A DNA stretch of 64,000 bases, taken from contig SSNU01000071.1 in the NCBI GenBank assembly GCA_012064415.1, positions 463,387 to 527,386 on the forward strand, written 5' to 3'. The stretch comes from Gyrodactylus bullatarudis. Its lineage: Eukaryota; Platyhelminthes; Monogenea; Gyrodactylidea; Gyrodactylidae. The stretch's first letter is position 1; every line of letters starts with the position of its first letter. Of this stretch, positions 47,507 through 57,267 are shown in pieces. The translations under genes were made by a program, and so were the position numbers. The notes under the pieces are model-generated. The model ran no database searches, had not been told where the DNA came from, and was given only the letters and a program-made list of their open reading frames with translations.

Positions 47507-49635
47507 ATGTTGATAAATCAGAAAACCTTTGGAAACCTGAAGGAATCCAAATTCGACGATATAATCCTCAATCAATTTGATGAGGATCTTGATACAGATG
47601 CTGATGGATCAGAACTTTTCTCCTTAATTAATAAATCTCTCGAACATTTCAATCAAAGTGTTCATTCTTCGAATTTCGAAACTTTTGAGGATAAATACTC
47701 CAACAGGGATTTCGGAAGAGACTCAGCTTATGAAACACTGGTCTCTTCATTGTCAACTCAAAATGATCTCTTTGATGAGGCAGCCCTAGGTCAATTAAAG
47801 AACGTGAGCATTAGCAATAAATCGGACAATTATCGGCTTCATTTCAAGGATATTTTAAACCATCGCAAGAATTTAATTATCTCTTCAAATTCTAATCAAC
47901 GTTATCTTCCTTACGGTGGCAATTCTCTAAATCAATCGACTTCCTTTAATGAAAAAATCCTCCGTGGCTTTCCTCAAAATTTAAGGAACTCTGCCAACCG
48001 CCAACGGCTCCAATCAACCTCTAGTGCTTGTGATCCGCTTACAACTAACTTGATCGTAAATAATCCAAATAATCTAAGCTCAAATTCAATTCAAGCTCAT
48101 TACAGTGGAAGTCCTGATCAAAATATCTTTCAACTGGATTTATACAACTCGCCTGATTCGCCTCACATTCTCTGTCAGGGGTAAGTTCTTTATCCATTTT
48201 TTTCAATTTTGAATATTCATATTTTTTCTAGGCAAGACTTGATCAAGAACCATTTTCCATCTCGAATTGGTAGCAACGTACAAAAGTCTGATATTTTCAC
48301 TCAAATAGATTTGAATTCTAATTTCAGTCAAGCTTCTAAACAAACTCAAACGATTAGATCTAACAAGGGTTCCGGTTACACTCTCAACTCTCCTAGGACG
48401 TATGATGTAAGTATTTTGTCTATCAAAATTTTTATATTTATTACAGTTGGTCTATTGTAAGAAAAATTATGTTCGAATTTCAATATAAAAATCTTTTCAT
48501 CCACTTGATGGAAGAAAACCTTTTTTTTAGTTTATAATAGGTCGATCTGGTATCTAAAATAACTTTATCCTGTAGATAATACTCAAAATCATTTCAACTC
48601 ATTCATACATAGGTCTCATGTAAAGGTGTAATACTATGTGTTAATTATTAATTATCTTTTTATTATTTGGTTTAAATTTCATCAACCACATTTTTTCATA
48701 CGATATTTTGGAATTTACATGATGCTTAATTGTCTAAAATACATAGATTTTATATTTTTGACTCAAATCTTGAAATTATAGATAAATTTTAATTGTAATC
48801 CTATATTTTGGTTGCAGCATTACTCTTTTTTTTAATCTATTATTTATCCTCAAATTAAATATTGATGTTAATTAAGTGATGCAAAAATTTATTGCAATCC
48901 CTTCTATTTGTTGTTTTTACGCAATTAATAGCTACTCTCACTCATACTATATTGAATAGATGTCTCTTTTTTACATCTTTTATTGAGATCAAAATTATAC
49001 AAGTTGAAAGGGGAGTCCTTATCAGTTGAGTAACTTTTTCGTTTTCAAAAGCAATTATAACTTTAATTTATGCTGTCATGTAGGTCAATACTAATACTGG
49101 CTCACGCATTCTAAGTCCACCGATTGCTACATTCTATCCTGGAGTCAACAACAATAAGAGCCATCACGTGACCAACTTTACTGCCTCCACTAATACTGGA
49201 TGTGGAAATACCAAATTTCCCATTAGCAAGTCAATTAAGAATTCTTTCAATAACTCAAACATTTTGTCTAGCCAACATCAACAAAATCCGGTTCATAATT
49301 CCAACACCCCTACTGCTAATTCAAATAATTTACTTTTCTCCAAGGACTTACATGCCAACAACGGCTCAAATGCTAACCGTCTGTCAAAGAGTAATCGTGC
49401 TTGTAGCTTCTACCTACGTGGTCATTGTAAGAAACGAGATTGTGAATTTGCCCATGATTTAACACAGGTCACTTGTCGTTTCTGGGAGTACGGGAGTTGC
49501 CTCAAGGGTTCCACCTGTCCTTTCTTACACGGATATCCATCAAGTATGATGAAATCGGAAGAAAATCACCATAACGACTTTTCTATCAGTGACATTGATT
49601 TCTTTCAACAACCGCAGCAGAAAATTTGCTGTTGA
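47507..49635 (+). CDS. Tandem CCCH zinc-finger protein with PAM2-like motif, three exons
   Basis: Exons are 47,507-48,180, 48,232-48,406 and 49,084-49,635. The splices are ..cag-gg|gtaagt/ctag|g and gat|gtaagt/tag|gtc, they keep the frame, and the product has 466 residues. The start is the first ATG in the open frame; an extra upstream exon cannot be excluded. The first 380 residues are acidic, then Ser/Asn/Gln-rich and probably disordered. Residues 293-303 (LSPPIATFYPG) fit the spacing of a PAM2 motif, the peptide that binds the MLLE domain of poly(A)-binding protein. Two fingers follow at about 390-407 (C-x7-C-x4-C-x3-H) and 414-432 (C-x7-C-x5-C-x3-H). The likely role is cytoplasmic mRNA binding. 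Finger type and pairing are seen directly; the PABP link is inference. No orthologue name is assigned. Confidence 0.85.
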
Positions 49636-51916
49636 GCTACTTTTCACAAGAAAAACAAACAACTTTTGCTCTATCTCTTTCAAATCGTGAGAAATAATTA
49701 TGATTCTTTCAATTTTATTACTTGATATTGATTATATATGCATATACATATTACACTTATCTATTATTCTCATGTGTAGTCTATAATGTCTTTTTTTGAG
49801 TCTCCTTCTTTCCCTATTTTTAGTTACCTTCTCCCTTTATTATATTTTTTAGTCTCTCTTTCAATTTGTTTCAATTTCTTCATTTCTGATTCTGGCGGGA
49901 CAAGTATAGTATTTACTCATGTTATATTCTTCTTTGATAATGATGTGAAGACACAATCATCTAGCGTATATACATAGATATTTTGAATTTTATTTCTCTA
50001 TTTAAAAAAAATTATTTATTATTTTGTTTACAAACCAAATGGAACAAATCAAAAAATAATTATAACAAATCACTAGAGAAGAGAAGAACATACTCAAACA
50101 TTACTTAACAATCTCCCCCTAATGACATCATTTCATAACCTTTATCTAATTTAATATTTTCTCTGTGCATGTTTTGATGAAGAACCCGAAGAACATCAAA
50201 ATGATAATATTATTGCAAAATAAAACTTTTGAGGCCAATTATTTTGTGTAGTAATGAACAAGATATTGACTTGCGTGGGCGTTGTGGGCTTCTTCCCAAC
50301 TGTCCATTGATGAAATAATAATTTTTCAATCCTTCTAAAAGTGACAAAAGAGAGGAATTTATTTTTCTAATTAAAAATACCCCCCATGCATTGAGAAGTT
50401 GAGTATGTGGAGCTAGTGTGAACATTTTGTTTGATATTTTAAAGTAAATTTTATTTCTCAAGATCATACACTACTCACATATTATTATTATATATTCTAA
50501 CCTTATTCAAATGTGTGTGATATTAAAAGGCTTGTGAATGCATTGCACATCAACAAACAGAACCTAACAGAGAGAGAAAAAAATGATCCCAATCCCCAAA
50601 AGTCAATCTCATGCATAACCTTTATTTTTTACACGGAAAAAGAAACAACCAAAAAAGAAAATTAAAAAAAAGTCATTATTATTATTTTGATGGAGTCTCT
50701 TACTCTCACACACAAACACACACATTCTTTTTTGAATAAAAAAAAACAATTCATAATAAAGAAATCCATAGATGATCAAAATTATTACAAATTTAATTTT
50801 AATTAATATTGTTATTTACTAATGCTTGCATAGTGTATCAAATTCCATCATTACTTGTGAATGGAATGTACTATGATTCATTGATGAAACATACTATCAT
50901 TTTATTGGTCCGTATTAAAATTAAGAAATTAATCAATATTTTTCATTGAAATATTATTTTTTTGAATAAAAATAACCGGTTTTACTGAAAAGAAAATACT
51001 CTTTCCTATTTATCTGAATTATATCTTTTCATATTTTAGTTAAAGCAAAATTTTAGTTCCAAACTTGAAATCCCAAGTGCAAGCATAAATCCGAAAAAAT
51101 CGAATTCTTTAATTCTTAAAGAGCACGCATGCTTAAATTGTTGAATATAAAATTTACACTATTATTATTATTAGAAGCAGAGACGTGACACATTTCTCTC
51201 GTTTCAAATTTTCTTGAGTCAACCTCGCGATTAGTAAAAGTTGAATGAAACATACTCCATGTTTATAATTAACTTACAATGAAATTTACAGAGAGAATCA
51301 TGTAATTTTCAGGATTTTAGGTTCAGAATTGATTTTTTAAATTGAGAAATACTCATTTCCTCCCAAGAAATTCTGTGTTTTTGAAGATGTAGATTCATGT
51401 TTTATTACTGGTATTACTATTGAGTGAAAAGTCCATTTTATTTATTGGATTATATACTCTAACCTATTCAAAATTCATTTTTATCCCCCTCAAATTGGAT
51501 TGGTCCAGATTCGAGAGCAATGACCAATGACTATAGCATTATCTGAGATACAAATAATTATAATCTTTGAAGAGTTGGTTCAATGAAGTAAATATAAATA
51601 TCTAAAATCTTTGCAATCTGATTGGTTAGATTTTTCAAATATTCCTTTGGACCATTTTGGAGAGTACAGGGAAGTTTCAATAATATTTGAGCACTTGGTG
51701 TTTAATTCTTATCTAGGATTTCTGCTAAAATTAAGTTTTGAAAGGCTTCATTTTTGGCTACAGTTACAACCATTAAATGCAGAATATCATGATGATTTAT
51801 ACAGTAGTTTTTAATTTTAAATAAAGTCGTATCCTGATTGAAAATTCTAGCATATTATACCATATTTCCATTAATTTTTGATTGTGTCTTAGATACAGAG
51901 GATATTCTTAATTATG
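49636..51916. other. Downstream of the CCCH gene: 3' UTR then AT-rich intergenic DNA
   Basis: The first few hundred bases are pyrimidine-rich and probably contain the 3' UTR, but no well-placed AATAAA is obvious close to the stop. A short CA-rich run lies at about 50,706-50,724. The frames at 49,786, 50,210 and 51,611 show no domain. Confidence 0.4.
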
Positions 51917-52030
51917 ACATTAAACCTACTAGCAAAGTGTGGTCACTGGAGAAGACAATCTCCATCAAGTTAGATTCCCATGGATATAGTAATAACCACT
52001 GACCACACTTTGCTAGTAGGTTTAATGTCT
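51917..52030. repeat. Small palindromic MITE with 'gacattaaacct' tips, about 113 bp
   Basis: The left tip 'gacattaaacctactagca' continuing into 'aagtgtggtca' (from 51,918) is repeated exactly in inverted form at 51,999-52,029, so the arms are perfect for about 30 bp. The centre contains 'tctccatcaagttagattcc' and is shared with 40,080-40,110. Perfect arms suggest a recent or still mobile non-autonomous element. Confidence 0.75.
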
Positions 52031-52930
52031 AAAAACACTGTAAATTCTTAATTGTGTTTATGCAAAAATGGCTTTTTAAGATGTGAATTCAGTCAACTCT
52101 TGAACCAAGCTATCAGGAGATTTTTCACAACATTTTCAGGCTTAATACACCTGTAATACAGGTCCTGTATTTATCTATGGAAAAATAGGCATTTGGTTGC
52201 CCTCATGAATCATGACCCTTGTTCGATCCTCGATTACGGAATACTGAAGAGTCTCAATATAGACGAAACGCCTGTCCTCTTATGTTAAGATAGTTTCTTT
52301 ACTAGGTCAAAATTTCAATGCACACACTGACTCTTTTCTCTGTAGGCTGAAGATGTATGACTACAGCACTTATCCCTAATCAGTGATTACTAATTATCAC
52401 CAGAAGTTAATAAAATCTAAATCAAGTACTGTAATATCAGAAGAAACCAAAAAAGGAGACCAGATAAAAAATGTTCATTCCCTTTTATGTGTTTCGTTGA
52501 TAGCAAATAATTCTTTTAATTTTCAGAAAATTTTTCATCCAAATCTAGGCTCATACTTGAACAGCTGAAACAGTGGAAAAACATGTGAATCTAAAGATGT
52601 TTTGTTACATCTATGGGCTATGTATGAAAATATATACTTTTCAGGACTACAGAATGAAGTAGAAAAGCTAGCACACAATATTTCTTTATTGCTTGGCAAA
52701 TTTGGAATGTGATCAGGGAAAAATGGGAATCCGATTGATTTTCATCGTGGTTCATTTTCCCTTTTGCCCCATTTTCTAGAAATTGTTTGGCCTGGATTCT
52801 TCATGAAAGATGGTGTGTTAATCTGCTCTAAAGTTGATGATTTTGATTTCAATTTTTCTCACCGGAATTATAATGGTCGCTCGAGAAAGAGTTTTGTTCC
52901 ACTCGTGGAACAATGGGACATGAAGGGTTA
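52031..52930. other. Intergenic stretch with a SINE-like trace and a small palindrome
   Basis: The stretch near 52,195-52,250 resembles the SINE-like sequences at 38.2 and 38.7 kb. At 52,872-52,930 the string 'gctcgagaaagagttttgtt' is followed by the hairpin 'gttccactcgtggaac' and 'aatgggacatgaagggttaa', matching about 45,972-46,026. No gene seen. Confidence 0.45.
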
Positions 52931-53335
52931 AGTACGTTTTAGCTAAAATATTAATAGCTAATTCTCACTGAAAAGATTATTAATTTCCTCAATCCTAAAA
53001 TGCTCTGAGTAATTCATCTGAATATTGGAAAATACTTTTTAGACTAAATACATTTTTTACTTTTTGAAAAATTATTCTGCCAAATTTAGATATTTTCATT
53101 GAGAGATTTGAAAGAATTATTTTTAAAAGAACCTGTCTTGGACTGAGTATTGTGCGTTTCTAACGAATGATACAGTTGCTTTCTCTGCTTATTCCAAGAG
53201 ATTACCAGACTCCTTTTCAAATGTGGGGCGAACCAAGTACTTTCAAATATTCAGATGAATTACTCAGAGCATTTTAAGGGTTGAAGAAATTAATGAACGT
53301 TTGAGCGAGAATTAATATTTTAGCTAAATCGTACT
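52931..53335. repeat. Foldback element with about 105-bp arms, 405 bp
   Basis: The left arm 'agtacgttttagctaaaata' through 'ttaatttcctcaatcct' and 'aaaatgctctgagtaattca' to 'aatattggaaaatactt' is matched by the complement of 53,225-53,335. TTA precedes the left tip. The centre has no coding sequence. A small related hairpin with 'ttttagctaata' and 'tgaattagctattcagtac' motifs follows at 53,385-53,440. Confidence 0.7.
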
Positions 53336-53734
53336 GAAATTATTTAGCATACACAAGATATGTGCGTTCCCTCTGCCCTTTAAGTAGGTTTTAGCTAATA
53401 CGAATTTGAGTATGAATTAGCTATTCAGTACGCATTAGCTTCTACATATAAAATGTTAAACAATATATAAACTGGGCACTAAAAGGAGTAAATTGTATAC
53501 TCCGTGTACACATTACTCAAAGTATATTCATGAGGCTTAATGAGCAGTGTGCAATCTTTTGACCTTTCAAAGTCTTGGGACATTGAATTTTCGATTATTT
53601 GCTTCTTGAAAAATTCTAAAATAGAGTTTTCGAGTAAAAACTGAAAACCCGACTGAATAGAGAAAAACAGGAAAGATCTAATCTTTTAATAGGAATTATT
53701 TCCTGAACAAGATAAGCTACGTGAAGAAGTAAAT

Positions 53735-54355
53735 TATTTTTATTCAGGAATATTTCTAGGTACTGATTTGTATTTAATTGAATTCAGTGGATTCGATTCA
53801 ACAGAGTTCAAAAGCTTTGTCTTTTGACTATAACGTTGTTCGCTTGCTACCTGACTATGTTGTCCTCTGGCTTGTATTGGTCTATCTGTAGGAAAATAAA
53901 GGGGAGAGAAAGGTGTAGTATTTCTTAAAAAATAAGGATTATAAAAATTATAGTAATCAGAGTTATTAGAGTAATAATATAATTCATCACTTGAAAGAAA
54001 ATTAAAATTAGCATAAAACAATGATAAAAATAGTTTTGACTCATAATATTACGAATACATTTCGTATTCTACTTCTGGTGTGAGATTTTACAAAAACCCT
54101 AAGATACTTATAACCATCGAAATATATATACTTAATTTCAATTTTCCTTCATGCCTTGAAGTTCAAGTGATGTATTATCAGAGTTATTACACTAATAATT
54201 CTGACTACTACAATTTTTATAATCCTTGCTCTTTAAGAAATACAACACTTTTTTCCCCTTTCTTTTTCTACAGATAGACCAATACAAGCCAGAAGACAAC
54301 ATAGTCAGGTTACAAATCAGTACCTAGAAATAGTCCTGAATAAAAATACTGATGA
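53735..54355. repeat. Inverted pair of the 'TDRxIQARRQ' coding repeat
   Basis: The minus strand of 53,740-54,060 encodes 'NNSDYYNFYNPYFLRNTT', then 'PTDRPIQARGQHSQVASEQR', ending 'KSVPRNIPE' and a stop. The plus strand of 54,165-54,345 encodes a variant of the same ('NNSDYYNFYNPCSLRNTT', 'KSVPRNSPE' in a shifted frame). The DNA arms match in inverted orientation ('gatagaccaatacaagccag', 'atcagtacctagaaatagtc'). The minus-strand version keeps 93 open codons. This is the C-terminal end of a repeat-encoded protein with Tyr/Asn-rich character. The family is unrecognised. Confidence 0.6.
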
Positions 54356-54370
54356 TGAAAGATGACGAAA

Positions 54371-54420
54371 ACAGATTTTACAAGATTTTAACCATAATTG
54401 CAAAATAAATATCATTCAGT
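54371..54420. repeat. Left piece of the repeat hosting the piggyBac insertion
   Basis: Matches 39,725-39,768 in the uninterrupted copy ('acagattttacaagatttta', 'accataattgcaaaata', 'atcattcag'). The piggyBac-derived sequence starts at about 54,421. Confidence 0.65.
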
Positions 54421-55642
54421 ACATTACCAAAAATGTGAAATGTATCAACTCCACCTTTGGTCGAATTATAATATAGGATCATTTCGGGTTTAGAACCACT
54501 GTCATCCACTGTTTCATGCAATGATGAGAGGACTACCACGGGCTGGTTTTTCTTTTGTCCATACCTAAGAATCGATGTTTCCTCATGATGTATGTAGTGA
54601 GTGAATCCTTGATCGATTTTTACTGAACAAAACTCGATCGGTAGAAATCTTCTCGACTTTCTGCATGTTCCAACAAGTGAAGTACTGTTTGTTGATAAAT
54701 ACTTTGAGAGCTCCATTGTTGTGAAAAAGTTGTCACATATAACAGTACGTCCTTTATTGATGAATGAATGGACAAGTTCTTTTACTACTCTCATGCCTCG
54801 GTTTTGTTCAGCTTTGGGACCTTCTTTCCCTATGTAGATTTGAGCATTTAGGAGGTATGAGTTTCTCGTATCACAGGCTGCCCAAATTTTCACACCATAC
54901 TTTCCCGGCTTTGATGGAATGTACATTCTAAATGGACATCGTCCTCTAAAAGATACAAGCTGCTCATCAATCGTTATTTGATCCGAAGGCTCGTAAGCTG
55001 TTTGGCAATTGATAATGAAATCTTGAAAAAGGGTTTTTATTGGCGCTAGTTTATCCCGTGAACTTCCCTCTATCCTTTCAACTTTATTGTCAAACCTTAT
55101 AAACCTTTTTATGATATTGAATCTAGAATACGTCATATATTCTCGAATATCGATAGGACCATATCTATCAATCCATAATTCTTCTAAATCCATATCTTTA
55201 TTACGACACCATCCAAAATAGAGGTTGATGGCTATCCAATTGATGATTTCTTGCAAGGAAATTTTAGAGTATTTGGCATTCATATGTTCCATGTAAGAGT
55301 TAGTGTATTTCTCAATGTCTCTGAGAATTTTATAGTTTATGAAATGCAAGAAAAATTCATCACAATCGATCAATTTTGAACATTCTTTTTCAAACCCGGA
55401 GTAGATCGAAAGATATTTCTTGAAGGAGTTCTCGCCTGAGTTCTTCTCCGAGTAGTGTACAGATAAGTTCCGCATTTCGATTGTAATTTTGGTATTGTCT
55501 GATCTTCTTCATCATTTTCAGAAGATGAATATAAATCACTGATAATATTATCTTCCGCTTCTGATTCTGACAAGTCTGAATCACTAAAAATGTCTTCAGC
55601 TAAAACTCTTGGAGCTCGTAGAATATCGTCTTGATTGGACAT
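54378..55642 (-). pseudogene. piggyBac-like transposase, frameshifted and C-terminally truncated
   Basis: The start is the ATG at 55,642, giving 'MSNQDDILRAPRVLAEDIFS' and an acidic Ser-rich leader typical of the family. A one-base frameshift at about 55,395-55,400 separates this from the main frame. That frame carries the piggyBac core: 'GWCRNKDMDLEELW', 'YMTYSRFNIIKRFIRF', then the three catalytic aspartates in 'ITIDEQLVSFRGRCPFR', 'VICDNFFTTMELSKYL' and 'KGGVDTFH' (positions 170, 248 and 344 of the 365-codon frame). Right after the third aspartate the sequence passes into host-repeat DNA, so the rest of the catalytic fold and the cysteine-rich C-terminal finger are absent. The core is otherwise remarkably well kept, indicating fairly recent decay. 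Confidence 0.88.
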
Positions 55643-55923
55643 GGTGAATTTTAATAATGAAGTATGATACAAAAGAAGATAACCGAAAAGGCTTGTACAA
55701 CCGACACCTAAAAACATTCGATTTCAGTCATATGTTGATAGTTACCGTACATGCGACTTTTTTTTCATCGATCATAGAAACAAAACTAAAGTGGAACTGT
55801 TTTATTTATAAAAGGCTCATTTGAGATTACATGAGAGCTGAGAGAGAGAAAAATAAAAATAAGAAAAATATTTAGTTTTGAAATTGACTTGGGTTATTTT
55901 TAACCCGAGTTTACATTCTAGGG
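54421..55923 (-). mobile_element. piggyBac-like DNA transposon, 3' end deleted
   Basis: The intact end is at 55,923. On the minus strand it begins CCCTAGAATGTAAACTCGGG directly after a TTAA (55,924-55,927), which is the tip style and target site of piggyBac elements. A subterminal inverted 'gggttatttttaaccc' follows. At the other side the transposase frame runs straight into the host repeat at about 54,421 with no second tip or TTAA. A deletion has therefore removed the element's far end together with part of the repeat. Confidence 0.8.
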
Positions 55924-55927
55924 TTAA

Positions 55928-56042
55928 ATGTTAGGGGTCCTCAATCCAATGTAAAAATAGGAACCTAAATTGTATATTTGGCAACCACTGTAATCATATC
56001 TGCGAATGCGAATATCCAAATCACCAATTTTGCAAATACCCT
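55928..56042. repeat. Right piece of the repeat hosting the piggyBac insertion
   Basis: Matches 39,888-40,005 ('aggggtcctcaatccaatg', 'catatctgcgaatgcgaata', 'ccaattttgcaaataccct'). It begins directly after the TTAA of the piggyBac tip. Confidence 0.7.
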
Positions 56043-57150
56043 AACCAGATTAATATTCAGAAATCTGACTATAAAAGATTTTTAAATTTTGCGCACAAAT
56101 TCCGACCGTAAAGAAAATTTCTTTATTCAAGTGTAATTTAAATTCTATGAAATCGCAATGAACTTTTGGATGAGAGTGAAGATTTTCTGAATTCATTGAA
56201 GAAAATTCATTGCTCGTAAATCTTTTCACTTAGTTTATTTTTATGCAACAGAAATTGATAGATGGAAATAAATTTTAAAAGTTATTCTCTTCAAATGTTT
56301 ATCAGCACACTCACCTTTGGTTGTGTCATCAATCTAATTTACTCAGATTATTGAGGGGATTTATTAAAATTGCAAAGAGACAAAAAATAATCTATTCAAA
56401 CCAAAAAAATAATTTACTATAACGAGTCTACTTGACAGTAAATAGTTAGTAAGAAAAAATATATTATAGAGGTTTACTTTTTATTTATATTGAACTATAA
56501 ATCTTGTGTTTATTTTTTATTGCCGATGTCTATATATAATACATGAAATAATACTTTTTATTTTCTGTACCTTAAAATGTATAAATGAAGATACTTTTTT
56601 TGTATGCAATGTTAATATGGTATACAAATATTGGTATATGTGTGTTCTCATATAAATATTAATAATTTTTATGTACAGATACAGAGATAATTATGTTACT
56701 ACAAGATGTATATATTCATCATGAAAATATGTTAGGTTTTGTTTAAACTAAACAAGAATATGCTGTTAAAATAATGATAATATGGTAATCTTGGTGGGTT
56801 CAATCGAGTGATTCTTTTTCTGGAAAAAATATGCATGTGATAATTGGAAATCTTGGTGTCTGTTGTATACTGTCAAGCTAGTATACTGATTCAGACTTTA
56901 TTTATCATAATACACTTGAGTACGTATTTCCAATCAACCTGATTATCAAATTAAATAATAAAGGGGGGTTATATATCTACCAACTGGGTATTGATCTGAT
57001 ATATTTCGCAGGGATCTCTCGACAAACAAAAAAATGTGGCCCAAACACAAAACAATGAATAAATGACTGAAAAGAAAGTTTTGAGATATGGGAAGAGTGG
57101 GGTGGGGGGCTTGATAGAAAAATATGTTTAGTTCGGTGTTCTCCTGGGTT
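56043..57150. other. AT-rich intergenic DNA downstream of the MBOAT gene, nothing recognised
   Basis: Low-complexity AT sequence with many TA and ATA runs. No ORF of note and no repeat boundary seen. Confidence 0.4.
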
Positions 57151-57156
57151 TTTATT
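57151..57156 (-). terminator. Candidate poly(A) signal AATAAA for the MBOAT gene
   Basis: The canonical hexamer lies on the minus strand 112 bp past the stop codon at 57,268, a normal distance. Confidence 0.5.
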
Positions 57157-57267
57157 GTTTAAAAAAAAGTAGAAATTTCGTTGGTGATTTTCCTTTTCGA
57201 GGAAATACGATGGTGGGGTATATGAGAGTTCATGCAGGTATAAAATTGAAAATAGAAACTCATTGTA

